Shown here in pieces: positions 7,852 to 15,273 of a stretch of 46,563 nt of DNA. Both the position numbers and the translations under genes were made by a program. The DNA is from Clostridiales bacterium (lineage in GTDB: Bacteria; Bacillota; Clostridia; Oscillospirales; CAG-272). The stretch lies in NCBI GenBank assembly GCA_024693345.1, contig JAILLB010000002.1:1-46563 (forward strand), given 5' to 3'. Under the pieces are notes generated by a model, which was not told the DNA's origin, ran no database searches, and saw only the letters and a list, made by a program, of their open reading frames with translations. Every line of letters starts with the position of its first letter. Positions within the stretch are counted from its first letter, which is position 1.

Positions 7852-8817
7852 TTATTCTTCGATGGCTGTGTATGATGAAGGAACTGTAAGACCAATTGTT
7901 GTGCATCTTGAAGCAAGATATTTCTTAACAGGTGCTGCATCATACTCGATAGGCATTTCAGAAACCTTTGATGTACCCTGAAGTATCTTTGCTGCCATTT
8001 CGCCTGTCTTGTATCCAAGATTATAATAGCTGATAGAAAGTGTAGCAACACCGCATCCTTTACAGATGGCTTCTTCGCCGCAAATAACAGGAATCTTTTG
8101 GGGTTCTGTTATAGCATTGATTGTTTCTGTACATGAGGCACATGTATTATCTGTAGGAATGTACAAAGCATCACATTCATTAGCTGCCTTGGTTACAACT
8201 GTCTGAACATCATTTGTATCAGCGAATGTGTATATCTTCACATTTTCCACACCCTGGGCCTTGAGTTCAACTGCTACGATGTCAGCCTGATACTTTGAGT
8301 TTGATTCTGCCGAACAATAGATGATACCTACTGTCTTAGCATTAGGACAGAGTTCAATTACCATAGCTGCCTGATCCTTCAGAGGAGCAAGGTCTGATGT
8401 TCCTGAAACGTTTCCGCCAACTGTTCCGTTGAAATCCTTAAGACCAAGTGCCGAAGCATAGTCTGTTACGGATGTTCCGAGAACAGGAATTGTTGTTGTA
8501 GCATTTGCAGCTGCCTGGAGGGCAGGAGTAGCATTTGCCATGATAAGGTCAACATTACTTGTTACAAATCCGTTTACGATTGTTGCGCACTGTGCTGAAT
8601 CGCCTGCAGCATTCTGAACAATGAATTCAACTGAATTTGCTCCGAGTTTGTCTATGAGTGCCTGTTTGAAACCATTTGTTGCTGCATCAAGTGCATCATG
8701 TGTTACCAACTGAACAATGCCAACTTTGTATTTTGTAGTTGAATCACAAGATGTAATTGCTGCCGCCAAAGCTGCAACTATTGCAACTACGATAACGATT
8801 GATAAAACCTTTTTCAT
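7852..8817 (-). CDS. ABC transporter substrate-binding lipoprotein (TrpX-type, PF04392)
   Basis: 321 residues. A short Lys-Lys start, a hydrophobic stretch and AITSC give a lipoprotein signal with Cys24 as the lipidated residue, so it is anchored outside the membrane. The mature part begins KVGIVQLVTHDALDAATNGF, the opening of the TrpX/PF04392 binding-protein family, with the two-lobe pattern (VDLIMANATPALQAA, VGIIYCSAESNS). It delivers an amino acid to the permease encoded 66 bases downstream. The Shine-Dalgarno is AAGGAG. It is preceded by a T-box leader. Homologues in other Firmicutes are named tryptophan transporters; here the leader argues for phenylalanine. Confidence 0.9.
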   Translation of the reverse strand: MKKVLSIVIVVAIVAALAAAITSCDSTTKYKVGIVQLVTHDALDAATNGFKQALIDKLGANSVEFIVQNAAGDSAQCATIVNGFVTSNVDLIMANATPALQAAANATTTIPVLGTSVTDYASALGLKDFNGTVGGNVSGTSDLAPLKDQAAMVIELCPNAKTVGIIYCSAESNSKYQADIVAVELKAQGVENVKIYTFADTNDVQTVVTKAANECDALYIPTDNTCASCTETINAITEPQKIPVICGEEAICKGCGVATLSISYYNLGYKTGEMAAKILQGTSKVSEMPIEYDAAPVKKYLASRCTTIGLTVPSSYTAIEE

Positions 8818-8842
8818 TTTAGTGTCTCCTTAAAATTTAAAT

Positions 8843-9076
8843 AAAAACTCGCCCCGCGCCTAAGGCGCAGAGGCGAGAAATTCGCTGTACCACTCTGCTT
8901 TATCATGACATTCCAGTCATGACCTTTGTGACGATATAACGGTCGTACCCGGATAAAATCTGGCTCATATGGCTGTAATTCGAAAAAAGTCGTTTTCCTT
9001 GCCTCGCACCGCCCGGCAAATCTCTTTGCAAATCGACAGTTTCTACTGAATCCATAATCACTGCCTAGTAAATTAT
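8843..9076 (-). promoter_or_regulatory. T-box riboswitch leader, probable Phe (UUC) specifier
   Basis: The minus-strand leader holds a T-box motif AGAGTGGTACAGCGAA (8896-8881). Antiterminator arms GCAGAG (8898-8893) and CTCTGC (8872-8867) pair with each other. A competing terminator has CTCGCC/GGCGAG outer arms, an inner GCGCC-TTA-GGCGC-type hairpin and five U (8847-8843). Stem I runs from TATGGATTC (9056-9048) to GAAT...CCATA (8968-8972), with an upper helix GTCG/CGAC and a 5' AGTA internal-loop signature. The 3' side of the specifier loop ends in TTC (8984-8982) followed by a purine, so UUC is the best codon. The UGGU in the T-box fits a tRNA discriminator A (Phe, Tyr), not G (Trp). Confidence 0.85.
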
Positions 9077-9082
9077 GTAATG

Positions 9083-9112
9083 ATTATATATCAAAAAATC
9101 ATTGCATGTCAA
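9083..9112 (-). promoter_or_regulatory. Sigma-A promoter of the importer T-box leader
   Basis: On the minus strand TTGACA (9112-9107), an 18-base spacer and TATAAT (9088-9083) make two perfect consensus hexamers. Transcription would begin near 9076, about 20 bases upstream of T-box stem I. Confidence 0.85.
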
Positions 9113-9122
9113 CAATTATTTT

Positions 9123-9145
9123 AGTCTACGCGTGCGCGTACGACT
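9123..9145 (-). terminator. GC-rich hairpin just after the IPMDH-like gene
   Basis: AGTC-TACGCG-TG-CGCGTA-C-GACT (plus-strand reading) folds into a 10-bp stem with one bulge. It lies 2 bases after the IPMDH-like stop codon and before the importer promoter. It is followed on the minus strand by AAAATAA and not by a U-run. It is either an mRNA 3'-end stabiliser or a weak terminator for the upstream operon. Confidence 0.4.
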
Positions 9146-9147
9146 GA

Positions 9148-10383
9148 CTACTCACTTTTTTCTTCAGTTTTTTCACCCTCTGGTTCAGATGATTCTTTAG
9201 TTTCTTCCGGCGCGGGTTCCTCTTCTTTCTTGGGAGGAGGGGGTGTAGTTCCGCCAAGGATTTTCTGAACTTCTTTGAGTGCTTCGAACGATTTAGCTTC
9301 GGATTCACCGGTAACTTCTGCAACAAGCGCTTCTCCCATACCACGTGTTCCAACAAGCATTCCGCCGTCGCTCATGATATCTGGTGTTCTGTAACCTCTG
9401 TCAAGAACTCTTTCAACAGCTCTCTCGAGATCTTCAGCTTCTTTTTTCATATCAAAACTGTACTTCAGCATAATTGCTGCTGAAAGAACGCATGCAAGCG
9501 GGTTTGAAATGTCTTTCCCGGCATTTTCCGGTGAACTTCCAAGCGTTGTCCCGAACAATCCAAAGTATTTGTCGTTCATACTTATGGAAGGAACCATTCC
9601 GAAACTGCCTGTGTTGACACTTGCCTGACTTGACAGGATTTCTCCAAACATATTTTCGGTCAAAACCACATCAAACTGTGCAGGTGTTCTGTTAAGTGTA
9701 ATTGCACAGTCTTCAACAGACATCTCAGAGAAAATGACTTCCGGGTATAACTTGCTTACTTCTGTTGCAACTTTCTGCCAAAGTTTTCCTGTATCAAGAA
9801 CGCTGGATTTTGTAACAAGACAGCATTTCTTTCTGCGCTTCATGGCAAATTTGAATGCCATGTGGCTTATTCTTTCTATCTCTTTGCTGTCATACTGCAT
9901 GACATCATATGCATATTCCATATTGGATTCGAGCTGTATTGTCTCATGTTTTCCGTAATAAACACCACTTGACAATTCCCTCAAAATAATGTAATCGACA
10001 CCTTTACCGACTATCGTTTCCTTAAGGGGGCTCAAGGATGATATCTGAGGCCACAGTTTTGCATATTTTACGTTGGTGTAAAGACCCATTCCAATGCGCA
10101 GTTTTTCAAGTGCGGTTTCAGGTCTTTTTTCAGCAGGCAAATCTTTCCACTTGGGACCGCCTATAGAACCCATGAGTACCGAGTCAGATACAATGCACTT
10201 GTCAAACTCGGTTTTCGGAAGTGGCTCACCGAATTTATCTATAGCTACACCACCGACACATGCATCAACATAGTTGAATTTGTGTCCGTATTTATCTGCA
10301 ACTGCATCGAGTACTCTCAGAGTCTGTTCTATTATTTCTGGGCTTGAGTAATCGCCGCGTATTACTGCAATATTCTTTTCCAT
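9148..10383 (-). CDS. Isocitrate/isopropylmalate dehydrogenase-like protein with altered active site and acidic tail
   Basis: 411 residues. About 1-375 align to 3-isopropylmalate dehydrogenase: GSIGGPKW, LRELSSGVYYG (Arg and Tyr of the active site), the Lys in LVTKSSVL, and ENMFGEILSSQAS. However, all three metal-binding Asp are changed: Asp to Glu224 in SVEDCAI, Asp to Glu248, and Asp to Ser252. The N-terminal GDGIGPE is GDYSSPE, and the NAD-loop EPVHGSAPD is GTTLGSSPE. Residues about 381-411 are a Pro/Glu/Lys-rich acidic tail not found in LeuB. No leuA, leuC or leuD is nearby. It probably acts on another substrate or is non-catalytic. It starts 7 bases after the PHP gene, with a GAGG Shine-Dalgarno. 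Confidence 0.75.
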   Translation of the reverse strand: MEKNIAVIRGDYSSPEIIEQTLRVLDAVADKYGHKFNYVDACVGGVAIDKFGEPLPKTEFDKCIVSDSVLMGSIGGPKWKDLPAEKRPETALEKLRIGMGLYTNVKYAKLWPQISSLSPLKETIVGKGVDYIILRELSSGVYYGKHETIQLESNMEYAYDVMQYDSKEIERISHMAFKFAMKRRKKCCLVTKSSVLDTGKLWQKVATEVSKLYPEVIFSEMSVEDCAITLNRTPAQFDVVLTENMFGEILSSQASVNTGSFGMVPSISMNDKYFGLFGTTLGSSPENAGKDISNPLACVLSAAIMLKYSFDMKKEAEDLERAVERVLDRGYRTPDIMSDGGMLVGTRGMGEALVAEVTGESEAKSFEALKEVQKILGGTTPPPPKKEEEPAPEETKESSEPEGEKTEEKSE

Positions 10384-10390
10384 GTTAACC

Positions 10391-11455
10391 TCATCTTATT
10401 TCATCAACATTGTATATCCGTCTGTATGTTTCGGGTCCGTATTTCCCATCATCTATTTCAAGTGGGTTCCAGCAAGGCTGAGACCATGCATATTTGCCCT
10501 GTCCGTCATACAGAACAACTCTTATGTACCTTTCTGTAAGGCCGTTAATTTTGAATCTTGCCTCGGTTATGAGATCTCCTTTTTTGTCTCCTGATGCAAC
10601 TCTAGAGCCGCGTCCGAAACACTTCATGAATATCTTTTCAACCGGAGATGTCTTCACATACAGGTATTCATCTTCTATGTATAGTTCCTTGATTTCAGGC
10701 CCCATTGATGCATAGAAGTTTCCTTTTTCCAATGCTTCAATTATGGCAGAGTATTCAAGTTTTTCTGCTTTTATCATGTCAAATCCGCCGAATGAGTCAC
10801 ACCTCGGGTGATCAACCGGGAAATTGTTGTGATTGTCATCAGTTGCGGTCACAAATACTTTGTTTCCTCGTCTGAGCATATCGTCAAGAACATGTTCGTC
10901 AAGTTCTTGATACCCCTCTGTATAACATCCGTAATTGCAAACTTCAACCGCAAAAAATCCCTTCATGCCATCATATTCGTGCAAATCCGAGCATGACCAG
11001 GTTGGGTGATTGAACGTGCACAAAAATCCCTCTTTGCATGTTCTCTCAATAAATTCATTCAGTCTGTAATAACTGCGTTCGTATGTATCTCCGACATGGT
11101 TTTGATCCGGCATTGCAAGCCATCTTGTGGGATCATAACAAGGCATCGCATCCGAATTGTTTTTTGAGAAGAAATTGACATGGACAACAGGTGTGTGATT
11201 TGGTTCGTTATCATACCAGTGTCTGTATGCACTTAGATCTGCTTCGTATCCTGTTATGGACAGGAAGGTTTCATCGTTCAGGTCATCGTGCTTTATCAAC
11301 TTGTTATGGTCTGTTATAGAAAGGACGGAATAGCCCCTTTCCTTATAGATTTCTTTCAGGTGTTCAGGTGTATATTTCCCATCAGATAATACTGAATGAC
11401 AGTGGAGATTTGCTTTGTAGAAATTGCCGGTTGGCGGCAATAAATACTTTCTCAT
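10391..11455 (-). CDS. PHP-domain metal-dependent phosphoesterase
   Basis: 354 residues. The PHP motifs are in order: NLHCHSVLSDG (HxH, about 18-20), ITDHN (Asp-His, about 47-48), FNHPTWS (His) and TATDDNHNN near residue 220 (Asp/His). These usually bind two or three metals in hydrolases of phosphoesters such as nucleoside monophosphates, pAp or histidinol phosphate. The C-terminal quarter is a beta-rich part (YIEDEYLYVKTS, RYIRVVLYDGQGKYAWSQ) like that in other stand-alone PHP proteins. Its ATG overlaps the stop of the PRPP-synthetase-like gene (ATGA). The substrate cannot be told from the sequence. Confidence 0.8.
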   Translation of the reverse strand: MRKYLLPPTGNFYKANLHCHSVLSDGKYTPEHLKEIYKERGYSVLSITDHNKLIKHDDLNDETFLSITGYEADLSAYRHWYDNEPNHTPVVHVNFFSKNNSDAMPCYDPTRWLAMPDQNHVGDTYERSYYRLNEFIERTCKEGFLCTFNHPTWSCSDLHEYDGMKGFFAVEVCNYGCYTEGYQELDEHVLDDMLRRGNKVFVTATDDNHNNFPVDHPRCDSFGGFDMIKAEKLEYSAIIEALEKGNFYASMGPEIKELYIEDEYLYVKTSPVEKIFMKCFGRGSRVASGDKKGDLITEARFKINGLTERYIRVVLYDGQGKYAWSQPCWNPLEIDDGKYGPETYRRIYNVDEIR

Positions 11456-12576
11456 TCCTCGTCACCCTCTTGCTGTAATTTTACTCTGTCCATCAATGCA
11501 TGAATTCTTGTTACAGGATCGAGTAAATCGCTTATTGTGTGGTTTCTGTTGATTGAGTCGACAATGTAGGCAACGTATTTGCAGAGACTTACTTCTGTAT
11601 ACCACGGACGGGCAATAACTTCTGCCGGTCTGTAGTTCAGATTTGTTGTGAATATTCTATCAAACAAACCATCTTCATATGCTTTGTCGAATTTTTCGAG
11701 TCCATTGGTGAAAAGACCGAATGAGCAGAACATAAATATTCTTTTTGCCCCGAGTTCTTTCAGCTTCTGGGTAATATCCAGCATTGAATCTCCGGATGAA
11801 ATCATATCATCAACTACGATGATGTCTCTTCCCTCAACTGAGTGACCCAAAAATTCGTGAGCTTCAATCGGGTTTCTTCCGTCAATAATTACCGAATAGT
11901 TTCTTCTCTTGTAGAATGTTCCGACTTCAACCCCGAGTACTGAGGAATAGTAAATCGTTCTTGCCATTCCGCCTTCGTCGGGAGATACGAACATTATCTT
12001 GTCTGGATCAAAGCTTATATCCGGGAACTCTCTGACCAGAGATTTGAGCATCTGGTAAGTTGTTCTGACGTTTTCAAATCCATTTGCAGGTGTTGCATTC
12101 TGGACTCTTGAATCGTGCGCATCAAATGTTATCAGATCGGTTACGCCCATTGATTCCAATTCTTGGAGTGCTGTTGCGCAGTCAAGCGATTCCCTTGCTG
12201 CACGGCGGTGCTGTCTTCCTTCGTAGAGCATGGGCATGACGACGGATATTCTTCTCGTCTTTCTCTCGCATGCTCCTATGATTCTCTTGAGGTCCTGGAA
12301 GTGGTCATCCGGGCTCATTCTGTTCATCTGGCCGAACATCTTGTACTGAACGCCGTAATTGAAGCAGTCAACATAAATGAAAAGGTCCTTGCCTCTTACG
12401 GATTGCTTTATAATGCCCTTTCCTTCTCCTGTTCCGAATCTGGGACAATCGACATCGATGATATATGTATCATCAGATTTTCTCCATTGACGAAGGTACT
12501 CGTCAACTCTCTTAACAAATTTTTCCGTGCCCTTCATGCCAATAAGAGCAAGGTCTCCAAAATACTCGTTCTCCAT
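11452..12576 (-). CDS. Ribose-phosphate pyrophosphokinase-like protein (long form)
   Basis: 374 residues, about 60 more than classical Prs. Tandem phosphoribosyltransferase folds. MPMLYEGRQHRRAARESLD matches the catalytic flexible loop region, ITFDAHDSRVQ the metal-binding motif, and IIVVDDMISSGDSML the PRPP-binding loop, which in classical enzymes reads VDDMIDTAGT. It likely makes PRPP from ribose-5-phosphate and ATP, but the divergence leaves room for a specialised role. I chose ATG 12576 because GGAGG lies 8 bases before it. The more upstream in-frame ATG (12591) has no Shine-Dalgarno and contains this GGAGG in its own codons. Confidence 0.75.
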   Translation of the reverse strand: MENEYFGDLALIGMKGTEKFVKRVDEYLRQWRKSDDTYIIDVDCPRFGTGEGKGIIKQSVRGKDLFIYVDCFNYGVQYKMFGQMNRMSPDDHFQDLKRIIGACERKTRRISVVMPMLYEGRQHRRAARESLDCATALQELESMGVTDLITFDAHDSRVQNATPANGFENVRTTYQMLKSLVREFPDISFDPDKIMFVSPDEGGMARTIYYSSVLGVEVGTFYKRRNYSVIIDGRNPIEAHEFLGHSVEGRDIIVVDDMISSGDSMLDITQKLKELGAKRIFMFCSFGLFTNGLEKFDKAYEDGLFDRIFTTNLNYRPAEVIARPWYTEVSLCKYVAYIVDSINRNHTISDLLDPVTRIHALMDRVKLQQEGDEE

Positions 12577-12636
12577 TTTCTGAGCCTCCATGAATTAATT
12601 GTTTATGTTTTCCGGCACTATATGACCGGATGGCTG

Positions 12637-13929
12637 TTATAGATTGAATGCTGTTTCTATTTCCTTTATTTCGCCATCAGATATTTTTACAAGTTTCTTC
12701 TTCAGACCTGCAACCTGACAGAGTGACTTAGCACTGTATTCAAGTACTTCGAGTCTGTCAAATGCATTCAGAAGATTTGTTCCTGCTGCTATGATGCAGT
12801 CATTTTCAACTATGGCGACGGGTGTTTTAAGTGAAATCTCATTTGCAAGCATTTCCGGTTCTATGTAAGTCGAACCGAATGAATACTTTTTAACCGTCTT
12901 AAGAGCTATGTAACTCTCGGGAATCAGTCTTCCGTCTATCTCATTGTCTGTAACTGCAAAAGCCATGACATGAGGTGGATGTGCTATTATGATGGATTTA
13001 ATGTTTTTATCCTTCTCGTATATTTTCTGGTGCATCAAAACGGATCTGGACGGGACTTTTCCCTCTTCGCATTTTCCGTCTCTAATCTGAACCAAATCCT
13101 CTTCCTCAAGATAGTTTCTATCTTTGTCGTATGGGGTTATTATGAAAGACCCATCGGACAGTTTACATGAAAATGTACCTTCAGAACTTGTGAACAACTG
13201 ATTGCCATAAGCTCTGTGTATAAGGTCGACCATGTCGCGCCTTATCTGAAGCTCTTCACTTGTGAATCTTTCTTTTTTGAACGATTCCATCTTAGGCTGT
13301 GTTTTCGTCTTAAAGTTTTCTAGGTTGACCTTTGTAAGCCCGTGGATTTTTCCACCGAGAATACTTGCATTTATCTGAACTCTTGCACAGTAATCAAGTG
13401 TTTCAAACTGCTTGAACGCCGAGAATAAGTCCGTGTTACCGACAACCACACCATGGTTTTCGAGCATTACGGTATTTACTCCCTTTTCAAATTCAGCAGC
13501 GATGTTTTCACCGAGTTTTGTGCTTCCCGGGAGTGCATATGGAGCTGTTGTAACTTTTCCGCACAGTCTGTCTGCATCAGGAATAATTGATGTGTCAGGC
13601 TCTTCTCTGGCTATAGAGAAAGCAACCAGTGCCGGAGGATGTGCGTGCAGTACTGCTTTTAAATCCGGTCTCTTTGCGTATATGGCCAAGTGGAACGGGT
13701 ATTCTGATGATGGTTTGTGTATGCCTATTATCTTTCCGTCAGGCATAATCTGCATTATATCGTCTCTTCTGAGACTGCCTTTATCCACCCCGCTGGGGCT
13801 TATCCATACGACACCATCAGAATCTTTTATGGATAAATTCCCGCCGGTAGTTGTCGTCATACCATAATAGTACAGACGGTTCATGATCATGACTATCTGG
13901 TCTGCAGGGTGTAACATTGAAAACTTCAT
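12637..13929 (-). CDS. Tandem class II aldolase/adducin-domain protein (rhamnulose-1-phosphate aldolase candidate)
   Basis: 430 residues made of two class II aldolase domains. The first (about 1-195) keeps every key residue: TGGNLS, SPSG, the acid/base Glu76 in KPSSEYPFH, zinc ligands His95 and His97 in HAHPPA, and His159 in ENHG. The second (about 225-425) is degenerate: SEGTFS, SRSVLMH (Arg305 at or next to the Glu position), IAHPPH (Ile325 for the first His) and ENDC (Asp377 for the third His). Placed directly after rhaB and rhaA, it most likely cleaves L-rhamnulose-1-phosphate to DHAP and L-lactaldehyde using the first domain, with the second structural or regulatory. Confidence 0.8.
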   Translation of the reverse strand: MKFSMLHPADQIVMIMNRLYYYGMTTTTGGNLSIKDSDGVVWISPSGVDKGSLRRDDIMQIMPDGKIIGIHKPSSEYPFHLAIYAKRPDLKAVLHAHPPALVAFSIAREEPDTSIIPDADRLCGKVTTAPYALPGSTKLGENIAAEFEKGVNTVMLENHGVVVGNTDLFSAFKQFETLDYCARVQINASILGGKIHGLTKVNLENFKTKTQPKMESFKKERFTSEELQIRRDMVDLIHRAYGNQLFTSSEGTFSCKLSDGSFIITPYDKDRNYLEEEDLVQIRDGKCEEGKVPSRSVLMHQKIYEKDKNIKSIIIAHPPHVMAFAVTDNEIDGRLIPESYIALKTVKKYSFGSTYIEPEMLANEISLKTPVAIVENDCIIAAGTNLLNAFDRLEVLEYSAKSLCQVAGLKKKLVKISDGEIKEIETAFNL

Positions 13930-13998
13930 CGTTATAGTTCGAACAAGATTGAATTTTCCTTGTTCTTCCTTCCTCAGTTAAACTCTTCTAAGATTGTG

Positions 13999-15249
13999 TC
14001 AATCTCTGTCTGACAAAACATCCTTTGTATATTTTTTGACTTTCGCAATCCACTTTTCACCGACCGGTACTTTGTTTCTTGCGCAGAATTCATCCCATAC
14101 TGCTCCGAAAGGATATGTCTTGTATTCTTCAGTCAATTCAAGACGTGATGTGAAATCGCCTTCTCTTTCAATCTTTGTGAGTTTCTTTGTGGGTTCAAGT
14201 GCTGCAAGAAGCAAAGATTTCTTTATGTTTCTCGCACCTACTGTCCAAGCAGCTATTCTGTTTATGCTTGCATCGAAATAGTCAAGTCCGATGTGAACTC
14301 TGTTTTCGAAGTTATTTCTTATAATCTCTGCACCTATGGCCTTGAGTTCATCATCAAGAATGATTACGTGGTCACTGTCCCAGCGAACAGGGCGTGATAC
14401 GTGGAGAAGTATTTCAGGAACGAACGAAAGAACTGAACTGATTTTGTCTGAAATAACTTCTGTTGGATGATAGTGACCCGAATCCAGTGTGACCATGATG
14501 CCCCTTGTAAGTGCATACGCAAGATAGATTTCATGTTGTCCTACTGTGCAGCTTTCAGCACCAATTCCGAAGAGTTTTCCTTCAGCTGAATCAAGGTTGT
14601 ATTTCTTGTCGATCTTAACAGAGTAAATCTCATCCATTGCACTTATAAGGCGCTGTCTTGCTTCGTATCTGTTGATCGGATTGTCCTTGAAACCATCAGG
14701 TACCCAGAGATTTGTAACTGCCGGTGTGCCGAGTTCTTTTCCAAAATATTCTGCAATTTTTCTTGATGCGATGCAGTGTTCAATCCAGTAGTCACGGATT
14801 GCTTTATCCGGATGTGAAAGTGTAAGACCATCCTTCATCATCGGTGAAGAGAAACATGTTGGGTTGAAATCGAGGCCTACTTTGTTTTCCCTAGCCCAGT
14901 CTACCCATGAAGCAAAATGTTTTGGTTCAATCTTATTTCTTTCAACCTTTTTTCCACCATTGTCAAGGTAAATGGCATGAAGGTTCAGTCTCTTTTTGCC
15001 TGGAACAAGAGAGAATACCATCTCAATATCTTCTCTGAGCTGATCTATGTTCTTTGCTCTGCCAGGGAAATTACCGGTTGTCTGAATTCCGCCTGTCAGG
15101 TCGCCGTCCGGTGACTCAAATCCTCTTACATCATCGCCCTGCCAGCAGTGTATTGATACGGGAATTTCTGATACCCTTTTGATTGCAACTTCTGTGTCTA
15201 CTCCTATGGAAGCGTATTTTTCTTTCGCAATTCTGTATTCTTCGCTCAT
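13999..15249 (-). CDS. rhaA: L-rhamnose isomerase
   Basis: 416 residues, the usual length. It interconverts L-rhamnose and L-rhamnulose in the cytosol. Visible family sequence includes [14 protein letters not shown] near residue 35, [46 protein letters not shown] (metal-ligand region), [12 protein letters not shown] and [15 protein letters not shown]. All expected His, Asp and Glu blocks are present. Translated from a GGAGG Shine-Dalgarno, between rhaB (24 bases upstream) and the tandem aldolase, which follows after a 69-base gap. Confidence 0.96.
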   Translation of the reverse strand: MSEEYRIAKEKYASIGVDTEVAIKRVSEIPVSIHCWQGDDVRGFESPDGDLTGGIQTTGNFPGRAKNIDQLREDIEMVFSLVPGKKRLNLHAIYLDNGGKKVERNKIEPKHFASWVDWARENKVGLDFNPTCFSSPMMKDGLTLSHPDKAIRDYWIEHCIASRKIAEYFGKELGTPAVTNLWVPDGFKDNPINRYEARQRLISAMDEIYSVKIDKKYNLDSAEGKLFGIGAESCTVGQHEIYLAYALTRGIMVTLDSGHYHPTEVISDKISSVLSFVPEILLHVSRPVRWDSDHVIILDDELKAIGAEIIRNNFENRVHIGLDYFDASINRIAAWTVGARNIKKSLLLAALEPTKKLTKIEREGDFTSRLELTEEYKTYPFGAVWDEFCARNKVPVGEKWIAKVKKYTKDVLSDRD

Positions 15250-15273
15250 TGTGTGATCCTCCGATTTGGTTTT

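Noticed and set aside
6063..8817. Naming the importer trpXYZ and its substrate tryptophan
   Set aside because: The family name alone would suggest it, but no UGG specifier is found and the T-box discriminator base fits Phe/Tyr. Symbols were left empty.
9126..9356. An Arg/Lys-rich 76-residue frame on the minus strand
   Set aside because: It is the shifted reading of the Pro/Glu/Lys-rich tail of the IPMDH-like gene, with no ribosome binding site.
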